DNA from: an uncultured Bacteroidales bacterium
Lineage (GTDB): Bacteria; Bacteroidota; Bacteroidia; Bacteroidales; UBA932
NCBI GenBank assembly: GCA_900321655.1
Contig: ONWU01000029.1
Span: forward strand, 1-58,452
Reading direction: 5' to 3'
Length of the DNA: 58,452 bases
Shown here: piece by piece, positions 1 through 8,604 of the stretch
How positions within the stretch are numbered: the first letter of the stretch is position 1
How the letters are laid out: every line of letters starts with the position of its first letter
Position numbers and translations under genes: made by a program
The notes under the pieces: generated by a model
What the model was told of the DNA's origin: nothing
Seen by the model: only the letters and a program-made list of their open reading frames with translations
Database searches by the model: none

Positions 1-2214
1 ATCCATACGGGAGAAAGCATCGTGGTGGCTCCTTCCCAGACCCTCAGCGACCGGGAATACCACCGCCTCCGCGAGATTGCCATCAAGATCATCCGCCACG
101 TGGGCATCGTGGGAGAGTGCAATGTGCAGTACGCCCTGGATCCGCAGTCGGAAGATTACCGCGTGATCGAGGTGAACGCCCGCCTCAGCCGTTCCTCGGC
201 CCTGGCTTCCAAGGCCACCGGCTATCCGCTGGCCTTCGTGGCCGCCAAGCTGGGCCTCGGGCTGGGCCTGGACGAAGTCCCCAACTCCGTGACGAAGGTG
301 ACGTCGGCCTGCTTTGAGCCGGCGCTGGACTATATCGTGTGCAAGATTCCCCGCTGGGATCTGGGCAAATTCGAAGGCGTTTCCCGCCAGCTGGGCTCCT
401 CGATGAAGTCCGTGGGCGAGGTGATGGCCATCGGCCGGTCCTTCGAGGAAAGCATCCAGAAAGGCCTCAGGATGATTGGACAGGGCCTGCACGGCCTGCT
501 GTGCAACAACGTGGAAATAGAAGATGTGGAGGCCGAACTCCAGCATCCCACGGACAAGCGCATCCTGGCCATCGTGAAGGCTTTCGAGCAGGGCTATTCC
601 ATAGACCGGATCCACCAGATCACCAAGATTGACAAGTGGTTCCTCTTCCGCCTGGAGAACATCTTCCGCTACGGCACCCGCCTGCAGGAACTGGGCTCCC
701 TGGAGAAGCTGGATGCCGAAACCTTCCTGGGTGCCAAGAAGCTGGGCTTCTCGGACTGGCAGGTGGGCTGCCTGGTTTCCGGCTCCTGCGGCCCGGACAG
801 CCACGCCCGCGGCCTGGAGGTAAGGCGCCTTCGCAAGTCCCTGGGCATCCGCCCGTGCGTGAAGCAGATAGACACGATGGCGGGGGAGTACCCGGCCACC
901 ACCAATTACCTGTACCTTACCTACAATGGCTCTACGGACGATATCGAGTTTGAGAAAGACCTGAGGTCCGTGATTGTGCTGGGCAGCGGCGCGTACCGCA
1001 TCGGCTCCAGCGTGGAGTTTGACTGGTGCGGCGTGACGGCCGTCAAGAAGATCCAGGAGATGGGCTACCGGGCCATTATGATCAACTACAACCCCGAGAC
1101 CGTGAGCACGGATTACGACGTGTGCGACCGCCTCTTCTTTGATGAACTGTCCCTGGAGAGGGTGCTGGATATCTGCGAGCTGGAAAGCCCGCTGGGCGTG
1201 ATTGTCTCTACCGGTGGCCAGATTCCCAACAACCTGGCCCTGAAGCTGGATGCGCAGGGCGTGAGGATCCTTGGAACCAGCGCCCGGTCCATCGATATGG
1301 CCGAAGACCGCGAGAAATTCTCCCGGATGTGCGACTCCCTGGGCATCGACCAGCCCCGCTGGAAAGAACTCTCCAGCGTGGAGGATGTGTATGCCTTTGC
1401 CGATGAGGTGGGCCTTCCCATTATGATCCGTCCTTCCTACGTGCTCTCCGGTGCCGCCATGAAGGTGGTCTCCAGCCGGGAAGAGCTGGAAAGTTCCCTG
1501 AAGGATGCCGTGGTGGTGAGCCAGGAGCATCCGGTAGTGGCTTCCGAGTTCCTGCAGCGCGCGAAGGAAGTGGAGATTGACGCGGTGGCCCGTAACGGAG
1601 AAATCAAGTGTTACGCCATCTCCGAGCACATCGAGTTTGCCGGCGTGCACTCCGGAGACGCCACGGTGGTGTTCCCCGCCCAGAAACTCTATTACGAAAC
1701 CCTCCGCCGCATCCGCAAGACGGCCGCCAAGATTGCCGCTTCCCTGCAGATTTCCGGCCCCTTCAACATCCAGTTCCTGGCCAAGGACAACGACCTTAGG
1801 GTTATCGAGTGCAACCTCCGGGCTTCCCGCAGCTTCCCCTTCGTGTCCAAGATCACCAAGTTCAACTTCATTGGAATGGCCACGGAGATTATGCTGGGGA
1901 AGGATGTGTCCCCTTACGGAAAAACCTTTGCCGATATAGACTATGTAGGCGTCAAGTGCTCCCAGTTCTCCTTCTCCCGCCTGCTGAATGCAGACCCGGT
2001 GCACGGGGTGGATATGGCTTCCACCGGAGAGGTGGCCTGCATCGGCGACAACTACTACGAAGCCCTTCTGATGAGTATGCTCTCTGTGGGCTACACCATC
2101 CCTTCCAAAGAAAAGGGCATCCTGATGTCCTCCGGCGCCTCCCATTCCAAGGCCGAGCTGCTGGAAGCCGCCCGGATGCTGCAGGAGGCGGGGTACAAGC
2201 TCTACGCCACGTGA
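1..2214 (+). CDS. carB: carbamoyl-phosphate synthase large subunit, 5' partial and truncated in the MGS domain
   Basis: Synthetase subunit making carbamoyl phosphate from bicarbonate, ammonia and two ATP for pyrimidines and arginine. The window opens inside the gene: the frame reads IHTGESIVVAPSQTL from base 1, matching about residue 240 of the E. coli protein. The rest of the first ATP-grasp domain, the oligomerisation segment and the whole second ATP-grasp domain (beginning near VIVLGSGAYRIGSSVEFD) follow. The C-terminal MGS-like allosteric domain starts (KGILMSSGASHSK) but the frame stops at 2212-2214 just after YKLYAT. The expected remainder continues in another frame (next entry), with roughly 20-25 family residues missing at the junction. 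The catalytic domains are intact as far as visible, so synthesis may persist without normal feedback control; a sequencing or assembly error is equally possible. Confidence 0.96.
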   Translation: MHTGESIVVAPSQTLSDREYHRLREIAIKIIRHVGIVGECNVQYALDPQSEDYRVIEVNARLSRSSALASKATGYPLAFVAAKLGLGLGLDEVPNSVTKVTSACFEPALDYIVCKIPRWDLGKFEGVSRQLGSSMKSVGEVMAIGRSFEESIQKGLRMIGQGLHGLLCNNVEIEDVEAELQHPTDKRILAIVKAFEQGYSIDRIHQITKIDKWFLFRLENIFRYGTRLQELGSLEKLDAETFLGAKKLGFSDWQVGCLVSGSCGPDSHARGLEVRRLRKSLGIRPCVKQIDTMAGEYPATTNYLYLTYNGSTDDIEFEKDLRSVIVLGSGAYRIGSSVEFDWCGVTAVKKIQEMGYRAIMINYNPETVSTDYDVCDRLFFDELSLERVLDICELESPLGVIVSTGGQIPNNLALKLDAQGVRILGTSARSIDMAEDREKFSRMCDSLGIDQPRWKELSSVEDVYAFADEVGLPIMIRPSYVLSGAAMKVVSSREELESSLKDAVVVSQEHPVVASEFLQRAKEVEIDAVARNGEIKCYAISEHIEFAGVHSGDATVVFPAQKLYYETLRRIRKTAAKIAASLQISGPFNIQFLAKDNDLRVIECNLRASRSFPFVSKITKFNFIGMATEIMLGKDVSPYGKTFADIDYVGVKCSQFSFSRLLNADPVHGVDMASTGEVACIGDNYYEALLMSMLSVGYTIPSKEKGILMSSGASHSKAELLEAARMLQEAGYKLYAT

Positions 2215-2444
2215 AAAAGCCCAATGTGCTGGAGCTCATTGAAAACCACGCCTTCGACCTGGTCATCAACATTCCCAAGAACTTCACGGAGAGGGAACTG
2301 AGAAACGGTTACCTTATCCGCCGCAAGGCCGTGGACCACAATATCCCGCTCATCACGAACGCCCGTCTGGCCAGCGCCTTCATCTACGCCATCTGCAAGA
2401 TAGACGTCTCTTCCCTGGCCGTGAAGGCCTGGCAGGAATATTAA
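2211..2444 (+). pseudogene. carB: detached 3' end of the carB MGS-like domain
   Basis: This 77-codon frame encodes the end of the CarB allosteric domain: KKPNVLELIENHAFDLVINI, then RRKAVDHNIPLITNARLASA and a KAWQEY end. It could begin at GTG 2211-2213, which overlaps the TGA of the upstream frame (GTGA), so translational coupling is conceivable. A simple frameshift would not do: about two dozen residues normally between the YAT strand and KKPN are absent, so this is a short deletion whose length is not a multiple of three. Identity as the MGS remnant is firm; whether it is made as a separate peptide is unknown. Confidence 0.85.
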
Positions 2445-2476
2445 TTTTGAGAAAAGACAAGTTCTGATTAACTTTG
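2445..2476 (+). promoter_or_regulatory. Bacteroidetes-type promoter for the acyltransferase gene
   Basis: TTTTG at 2445-2449 (-33 type) and TAACTTTG at 2469-2476 (-7 type, consensus TAnnTTTG) are separated by 19 bp. The ATG at 2482 lies only 5 nt after the -7 element, so the mRNA would have essentially no leader. Confidence 0.75.
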
Positions 2477-2481
2477 CTTTT

Positions 2482-4281
2482 ATGGGAAAGCAAAAGGAAA
2501 TGTTAAGCAAGCAGGACCTCCAGCGTGTGCTGGGCGTCAAGGGCTGGGTGGGCCGATGCCTTACCTCCCTGGTGTACAAGGTCCTGGAAGTGGATAAAGT
2601 GAACCGGACCCAAGCCCGGAGCGCCCATCTGATGGGTCCGGACTTTGCCGCCAGTATCCTTCAGGACGTAGGCGTCACCTATGACGTTCCGGAGCAGGAG
2701 TTGGATTTCATTCCCTCCGAAGGAGGTTTCATCACCGTCTCCAACCATCATTTCGGTGCCCTGGACGGCCTCATCCTCTGCGACACGGTGGGCCGCCGCC
2801 GGGAGGATTACAAAATCCTCACCACCTTTATGCTTTCCCTCATTCCCAACCTCACGGCCAACTTCCTCCCGGTGAACAACCTGGGCGGCAAGAACGACAC
2901 CCGCAGCATCAACAGCATCCGGATGGCCCTGCAGCACATCCAGGACGGCGGCGCCCTGGGGCTCTTCCCGGCCGGAGAAGTGGGAACCTATCAGAAAAAA
3001 GACAGGCGCACGGCCGTCACAGACCACCCCGTGGTGGAAGACAAGCCGTGGGCTCCCAATATGATCCGTCTCATCCAGAAGAGCGGTCTGCCCGTTGTTC
3101 CCATCTATTTCGACGGGGGCAATTCGGCCAATTTCCATTTCCTGGGGAAGATCCATCCCCGTCTGAGAACCGTGCGGCTGGTGCACGAACTCTTCAATAA
3201 GCGGGGAACGCACATCAAGGTGCGCATCGGCCGGCCCGTGACGCCGGAAGAAATGGCCCGTCTGGGCTCTGCCGAGGCGGTGGGGGCATACCTTCGCAAC
3301 CTCACCTATGCGCTGGAAGTGAATTGCATCCAGGAGGAAAAGAGGGCCGATGTGATGGAGATGGAACCCATCCGGGAGGCCGTGGAACCGGCCCTCATGA
3401 AGGCCGAGCTGGAGAAAAACCGGAAGGATCTGCTGTTTGAATGCGGCAACTTCCGCTGCTATTTCTCCCGCGCAGAGGATATCCCCAATACCCTGACGGA
3501 AATCACACGCCTGCGGGAGGTGGTGTTCCGCTCGGTGGGGGAGGGCTCAGGAAAAACCCGGGATACAGACATTTACGACACTTATTACCGCCATCTCTTC
3601 CTTTGGGATACCGAGAAGGAACAAATTGCCGGAGCCTACCGCATTGGCGTAGGGCCGGAGGTCCTCACCCATCCCGAGGGCTTCTATACCCAGTCCCTCG
3701 TAGATTTTGAGAAGGACCTTTCTCCGTACCTTCCCAAGGTGCTGGAACTGGGCCGTTCTTTCCTGGCCCCGGATTACCGCAAGGAAGTGCTTCCCCTCAA
3801 GCTCCTTCTTTCCGGCATCCTCACCGCCTCCTGCCAGTGCGAGGGGGCGGAATATACGATGGGCCCCGTGAGTGTGTCGGGAGATTTCCCCACCTTCTAC
3901 AAGAGCCTTATCTTCCATTATTTCCAGAAAAACCACTGCGTAGAGAACGCCTCGCAGCTGGTCCGGCCCCGTACCCCTTTCAAGACGGATTTCCTGCGCG
4001 TGAATCCGGACGGCCTGCTGACCGGCTGCAAGAGCGTGGAAGACCTGGACCGCCTGCTGCAGTACCTTTCCGGCGGCACCTTCCGCCTGCCGGTGCTGTT
4101 CCGCAAGTACGCCTCCCTGGGAGCCCGGTACGTGGCTTTCAATGTGGATACGGAGTTCAATACGCTGGATGCCTTCATCCTGCAGTGGCTGGGAGATATG
4201 CCGGAGAATTCCTTCCATTCTTTCTCCCGGTTCCTGGAACCGGAGCAGGTGGAAGCCTTGCAGGAGCGTCTGAAACACTAA
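2482..4281 (+). CDS. OlsF-like bifunctional acyltransferase (PlsC domain plus GNAT/hemolysin-like N-acyltransferase)
   Basis: Probable aminoacyl-lipid synthase of 599 aa. The N-terminal half is a lysophospholipid-type O-acyltransferase with the HX4D motif in VSNHHFGALD (about residue 90) and the FPAGEVGTY block (about 170). The C-terminal half (from about 325, FRCYFSRAEDIPNTL) is a GNAT/hemolysin-like N-acyltransferase with RLREVVFRSVGEG and ELGRSFLAPDYR. The order matches OlsF, described in Flavobacteria and Serratia for ornithine lipids; Bacteroides carries the two activities as separate genes (glsA/glsB) for glycine lipids. The acyl acceptor here, ornithine or glycine, cannot be read from the sequence. 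The product should act at the inner face of the cytoplasmic membrane. The GH95 gene starts 10 bp downstream, so co-transcription is likely though the functions look unrelated. Confidence 0.85.
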   Translation: MGKQKEMLSKQDLQRVLGVKGWVGRCLTSLVYKVLEVDKVNRTQARSAHLMGPDFAASILQDVGVTYDVPEQELDFIPSEGGFITVSNHHFGALDGLILCDTVGRRREDYKILTTFMLSLIPNLTANFLPVNNLGGKNDTRSINSIRMALQHIQDGGALGLFPAGEVGTYQKKDRRTAVTDHPVVEDKPWAPNMIRLIQKSGLPVVPIYFDGGNSANFHFLGKIHPRLRTVRLVHELFNKRGTHIKVRIGRPVTPEEMARLGSAEAVGAYLRNLTYALEVNCIQEEKRADVMEMEPIREAVEPALMKAELEKNRKDLLFECGNFRCYFSRAEDIPNTLTEITRLREVVFRSVGEGSGKTRDTDIYDTYYRHLFLWDTEKEQIAGAYRIGVGPEVLTHPEGFYTQSLVDFEKDLSPYLPKVLELGRSFLAPDYRKEVLPLKLLLSGILTASCQCEGAEYTMGPVSVSGDFPTFYKSLIFHYFQKNHCVENASQLVRPRTPFKTDFLRVNPDGLLTGCKSVEDLDRLLQYLSGGTFRLPVLFRKYASLGARYVAFNVDTEFNTLDAFILQWLGDMPENSFHSFSRFLEPEQVEALQERLKH

Positions 4282-4291
4282 ACCACAGCAT

Positions 4292-6610
4292 ATGAAAATA
4301 GCTTCCATACTGGCCTGCGGGGCGCTTTGCCTAGCAAGCCTCTCCTGTAGTGAGAAGAATCCGCTGGTGCTTCATTACAATCGGCCGGCTACCTATTTCG
4401 AGGAGGCCCTTCCCCTCGGGAACGGCAAACTGGGCGCGCTGGTGTATGGCGGCCCCGTGGAAGACCGCATCTCCCTGAACGACATCACCCTGTGGACGGG
4501 AGAGCCGGACCGCGGGGCGGACCATCCGGACTATGCCGTCGTGGAAACCCTCACCCCCTGGGGGCAGTCGGCCGGCTGGGTGGAGAAGATCCGGGAAGCC
4601 CTGGAAGAGGAAGATTACCGGAAGGCCGATGAACTGCAGCGCCATCTGCAGGGGCATTTCAGCGAGAACTACCAGCCGCTGGGAAAACTCCTGCTGCGTT
4701 TTCCGGAGGGGAAAATCACGGACTACCGCCGCTCGCTGAACCTTTCGGACGCCAGCGCCACGGTGAGCTATCTTCGGGATGGGAAGGCCTTCGAGGCCCG
4801 CTATTTCGTATCGGCCCCGGACTCGGTGGTGGTGATCCGCCTCAGCAGCGAAGAGCCGCTGGAGGTTGAGGTGCTGCTGGAATCGGAACTGCCGCACAGC
4901 ACCCGGGCCGATGGAAACACCCTTCTTAGCGAGGGCTATGCCGCCTGGCACGCCTATCCCGGCTATTATGCCCCGGAAGGGGAGCGGCTGGCGTACGATC
5001 CGGATCGAGGCATCCATTACCGCACGGTTGTCCGCTGCGAAGCCGCCAGGCCCGAAGGGGAAGGCCTTCGCATTGCCGGGGTGAAGGAAGCCGTTATCAT
5101 CCTGGCCAACCAGACCAGTTTCAACGGATTTGACAAAGACCCGGTGAAGGAGGGGAGGGAATACAAGGAAGCCGCCCTTCAGAATGCTTCCCGGGCCGCT
5201 CAGGCAGGCTGGACCGCCCTTTGGGAGCGCCACCTGCAGGATTATTCGGCCCTTTTCGACCGCGTGCAGCTGAATCTGGGAGAGACAGACCCCGCCGTGA
5301 GGGCCCTTCCCACCGACGAGCAGCTTCTCCGCTATGCCGAGGGGGAGGCCAACCCCGAACTGGAGGCCCTTTACTTCCAGTATGGCCGGTATCTCCTTAT
5401 CTCCAGCTCCCGCACGGTGGGCGTTCCTGCCAACCTGCAGGGCCTGTGGAACGAGAGCATGGACCCGCCGTGGAGCAGCAATTATACCACCAATATCAAC
5501 TTGGAAGAAAACTACTGGCCGGCCGAAGCCGCCGCCCTGCCGGAAATGCACGAAGTGCTGCTGGGCTTTGTGAGAAATCTCTCCGTCACGGGAGCCCGCA
5601 GTGCCCTCAATTACTACGGCGTGGAGGAAGGCTGGTGTGAGGCCCATAACAGCGATATTTGGGCTATGACCTGCCCCGTGGGCTTGGGAACGGGAGACCC
5701 CTGCTGGGCCAATTGGAATATGGGCGGGGCCTGGCTCTCCACCCACATCTGGGAACACTGGCTCTTTACCCGGGACCGGGAGGCCCTTCAGAGGGACTAT
5801 CCGGCCCTGAAGGGCGCCGCGCAGTTCTGCCTGGGCGTTCTGGTGAAAAGAAAGGGCAAGTGGATAACATCTCCTTCCACCTCCCCGGAGAATATCTACA
5901 AAACCCCCGATGGCTATGAAGGCCGAACGGCGTACGGAGCCACGGCCGACCTGGCCATCCTCCGGGAATGCCTGTTGAATGCCCGGGATGCCGCCCGGGA
6001 GCTGGGAGATGAGGAATTCGTCCAGCGGGTAGAGGCCGTGCTGCCGGATCTGATGGACTATCAGGTGGGCCAGAACGGAGCCCTGCAGGAGTGGTATTAC
6101 GACTGGGAAGACTGGGATCCCCGGCACCGGCACCAGTCTCATCTGATTGGCGTTTATCCCGGCCATCAGATTCAGGCCGGTTCAGATCTGGCCCGGGCCG
6201 CCCACCACACCCTGGAGCTGCGCGGCTTCGAGACCACCGGGTGGAGCTGCGGCTGGAGGGTGAACCTCTACGCGCGCCTTGGAGATGCGGAAAGTGCCTA
6301 CAAGATGTATAGAAGGCTTCTTCGCTATGTGAGCCCGGACTGCTATGAAGGGGAGGATGCCCGGCGGGGCGGCGGCACCTATCCCAACCTGCTGGATGCC
6401 CACTCTCCTTTCCAGATAGACGGCAACTTCGGCGGCTGCGCCGGCGTGATGGAAATGCTCTTTCAGTCCACTCCGGAGGTGGTCCGGCCTCTTCCGGCCC
6501 TGCCATCGGCCTGGCCCAGCGGGTATATAAAAGGCGTCCGCACCCGGACGGGGCAGACGCTGGATCTGGTTTGGAAAGATGGAAAGGTGAGCTCTATGAA
6601 GCTGCGCTAG
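4292..6610 (+). CDS. GH95 family alpha-L-fucosidase (or alpha-L-galactosidase), lipoprotein
   Basis: Exo-glycosidase of 772 aa removing terminal L-fucose, typically alpha-1,2-linked, or L-galactose, from glycans. MKIASILACGALCLASLSC is a lipoprotein signal peptide (Cys at about 19). The GH95 opening PLGNGKLGALVYGG with SLNDITLWTG is present. The catalytic (alpha/alpha)6 barrel carries TTNINLEENYWPAE (the NIN asparagines help activate water in the Bifidobacterium AfcA enzyme), GWSCGWRVNLYARL, and FQIDGNFGG with the conserved aspartate. It is full length for the family. It follows the acyltransferase by 10 bp and converges with the S41 protease gene, overlapping it by 4 bp. No SusCD pair lies beside it, so it may be a stand-alone enzyme for host or plant fucosylated glycans. 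Confidence 0.93.
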   Translation: MKIASILACGALCLASLSCSEKNPLVLHYNRPATYFEEALPLGNGKLGALVYGGPVEDRISLNDITLWTGEPDRGADHPDYAVVETLTPWGQSAGWVEKIREALEEEDYRKADELQRHLQGHFSENYQPLGKLLLRFPEGKITDYRRSLNLSDASATVSYLRDGKAFEARYFVSAPDSVVVIRLSSEEPLEVEVLLESELPHSTRADGNTLLSEGYAAWHAYPGYYAPEGERLAYDPDRGIHYRTVVRCEAARPEGEGLRIAGVKEAVIILANQTSFNGFDKDPVKEGREYKEAALQNASRAAQAGWTALWERHLQDYSALFDRVQLNLGETDPAVRALPTDEQLLRYAEGEANPELEALYFQYGRYLLISSSRTVGVPANLQGLWNESMDPPWSSNYTTNINLEENYWPAEAAALPEMHEVLLGFVRNLSVTGARSALNYYGVEEGWCEAHNSDIWAMTCPVGLGTGDPCWANWNMGGAWLSTHIWEHWLFTRDREALQRDYPALKGAAQFCLGVLVKRKGKWITSPSTSPENIYKTPDGYEGRTAYGATADLAILRECLLNARDAARELGDEEFVQRVEAVLPDLMDYQVGQNGALQEWYYDWEDWDPRHRHQSHLIGVYPGHQIQAGSDLARAAHHTLELRGFETTGWSCGWRVNLYARLGDAESAYKMYRRLLRYVSPDCYEGEDARRGGGTYPNLLDAHSPFQIDGNFGGCAGVMEMLFQSTPEVVRPLPALPSAWPSGYIKGVRTRTGQTLDLVWKDGKVSSMKLR

Positions 6611-8196
6611 GGGATGAGCTCCAGCGCTTTGTTCACCGTATCATCTACCGGCAAGTAATATTTGTAGAAGGCATTGTCTCCCAGCTTGGAATAGCGGGCG
6701 ATGAGGGCCTTCAGCTGCGGCTCCAGGTAGGAGGCCGTCTGGTCCCATTCGGCCTCGGTGCAGCGGATGTCGTCCTTTCTGCGGGCGAAGGCCGGGAATT
6801 CCACCTTCAGGTTGAGGCTTTCCAGGAAGCGGTCCATCTCCGGATAGTTATCTATGGCCGAAAGACGGGAGGTGTAGCGGTCGAAGATATCCGAAGCGAA
6901 GCGCATCTGCGTGGCCTTGCGGTTGCAGGCAATGTAGAAATTGGTGGCGCGGGTGGTATCCATCGGCACAAAGACATCCGGCATGATGCCGCCGCCCCCG
7001 TACACGATGCGGCCGCTGCGGGTGTGGTGCACGTCTTCCTTGTTCAGCTTGACGCTGTCTTCGCTGAAGACTTCTCCTTCCGTATAGCGGCGGTAGATAT
7101 CGTAGCTGTAGTTCTCCGTACCTCCGTAGGGCTTCTGGATGCATCGGCCGCTGGGGGTGTAATACCTTGCCACGGTGAGGCGGATGCCGGATTTGTCCGT
7201 GAAGAAGAAGGGCTCCTGCACCAGGCCTTTGCCGAAGGAGCGGCGTCCCACCACGGTGCCGCGGTCGTTGTCCTGGATGGCGCCGGCCAGGATTTCACTG
7301 GCCGATGCCGAGTTCTCGCTGATGAGCACCGTCAGCTTCACGCTCTGGAACTTGCCCCTTCCGTCGGCCTTGAAGACTTCTTTGGGCCGATGCAGGCCTT
7401 CCAGGTACACAATGGTGTCTCCGGAGGAGAGGAAGTCGTTGGACAATAGCAGGGCCTGGTCCATATAACCGCCGGAATTGTCCCGGATGTCGAAGATAAG
7501 GTGGTCCATTCCCTCTTCCAGCAGCTTCATGGCGGCCTCGTGGCACTCCTGGTAGGTGGTGCGGGAGAACTTGCCCAGGCGGATGTAGCCCACGCCGGGC
7601 TTCACCATGAAGGCGGCGTCCATGCTGTGGACGGGAATCTTGCCGCGGGTTATCTCGAAGGGGATGATATCGGCCCCTCGTTTGACGGTGATGGTGACTT
7701 TGCTGCCGGACGGGCCCTTGATGTGGCGAACCATGCTGTCCTGCGGGTACTTGACGCCGGCTATCACCAGGTCATCCACCTTCAGCAGGCGGTCTCCGGG
7801 CTGCAGGCCCACCTTCTCGGACGGGCCGCCGGCAATCACTTCCAGCACGATGGCCGTGTCGTTGGGCACATTGAACTGGATGCCGATGCCGTCAAAATTG
7901 CCGGAAAGCTCCTGCTCGGAGGCCTCCAGCTGCACGGGAGGAAGGTATACGGAATGAGGGTCCAGCTTGGCCAGGGCGGCCGATATGGAAGCTTCCGTCA
8001 TGCCCTTGTAGTCCAGGGTGTCCACGTAGTTCTTTTCCACGATGCCCAGAATCATGTTGAGCTTCTGCCAATCCTGCAGCTGGGTGCGGATCAGATGCTG
8101 CTTCTCCCGGAAACGCACCACGGAGAAGGTGATGAGGGCGCCGATGGCTACCCCCAGCAGCACCTGGAGAATCTGGAGGAGGGTCTTTTTCTGCAT
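6607..8196 (-). CDS. S41 family C-terminal processing peptidase, membrane-anchored
   Basis: Periplasmic Ser/Lys protease of the CtpA/Prc family, 529 aa. An N-terminal membrane segment (residues 7-27) anchors it; a PDZ domain follows at about 90-175 (GIGIQF, GLQPGDRLLKVDD), then the S41 core. The catalytic serine lies in NSASASEILAG (Ser298) and the lysine in GRRSFGKG (Lys323), the 25-residue spacing usual for the family. A C-terminal extension of about 150 residues of unknown role follows. It is the last gene of a leftward unit, 3 bp after the dCMP deaminase gene. Substrates are probably periplasmic or outer-membrane proteins recognised by their C-terminus; this is inferred from the family. 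Confidence 0.93.
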   Translation of the reverse strand: MQKKTLLQILQVLLGVAIGALITFSVVRFREKQHLIRTQLQDWQKLNMILGIVEKNYVDTLDYKGMTEASISAALAKLDPHSVYLPPVQLEASEQELSGNFDGIGIQFNVPNDTAIVLEVIAGGPSEKVGLQPGDRLLKVDDLVIAGVKYPQDSMVRHIKGPSGSKVTITVKRGADIIPFEITRGKIPVHSMDAAFMVKPGVGYIRLGKFSRTTYQECHEAAMKLLEEGMDHLIFDIRDNSGGYMDQALLLSNDFLSSGDTIVYLEGLHRPKEVFKADGRGKFQSVKLTVLISENSASASEILAGAIQDNDRGTVVGRRSFGKGLVQEPFFFTDKSGIRLTVARYYTPSGRCIQKPYGGTENYSYDIYRRYTEGEVFSEDSVKLNKEDVHHTRSGRIVYGGGGIMPDVFVPMDTTRATNFYIACNRKATQMRFASDIFDRYTSRLSAIDNYPEMDRFLESLNLKVEFPAFARRKDDIRCTEAEWDQTASYLEPQLKALIARYSKLGDNAFYKYYLPVDDTVNKALELIP

Positions 8197-8199
8197 AGG

Positions 8200-8604
8200 C
8201 TATTGGATCTGTTCTACTTTTATGCCGGCGCGGGCAAGGAGGTCTATTCCGTCCGTGAGACGGTACGCGTCCCGGTACACCACCCGGCGGATGCCGGCCT
8301 GGATGATGAGTTTGGCACATTCGGCACAGGGAGAGGCCGTTACATAGAGGGTGGCGCCTTCCGAGGAGTTGCCGCTCTTGGCCACCTTGGTGATGGCGTT
8401 GGCCTCTGCGTGCAGGACATAGGGCTTGGTAACGCCGTTCTCGTCTTCGCAGATGTTCTCAAAGCCCGAGGGCGTGCCGTTGTAGCCATCCGAGATGATG
8501 GTGCGGTCCTTGACCAGCAGGGCTCCCACCTTCCTGCGCTTGCAGTAGGAGTTCTGGGCCCACACCTCGGCCATTTCCAAATAGCTTCTGTCGAATTTTT
8601 CCAT
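8200..8604 (-). CDS. dCMP deaminase family protein (ComEB-like)
   Basis: Zinc-dependent deaminase of 134 aa converting dCMP to dUMP, which feeds thymidylate synthesis. The zinc site is complete: HAEANA (His65, proton-shuttling Glu67) and PCAECAK (Cys93, Cys96). The opening WAQNSYCKRRKVGALLVKD with DGYNGTPSGF is typical of dCMP deaminases rather than cytidine or tRNA adenosine deaminases. It has the usual length for the short bacterial form. Its ATG abuts the stop of the acyl-CoA synthetase gene (1-bp overlap), so translation is probably coupled. Confidence 0.92.
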   Translation of the reverse strand: MEKFDRSYLEMAEVWAQNSYCKRRKVGALLVKDRTIISDGYNGTPSGFENICEDENGVTKPYVLHAEANAITKVAKSGNSSEGATLYVTASPCAECAKLIIQAGIRRVVYRDAYRLTDGIDLLARAGIKVEQIQ

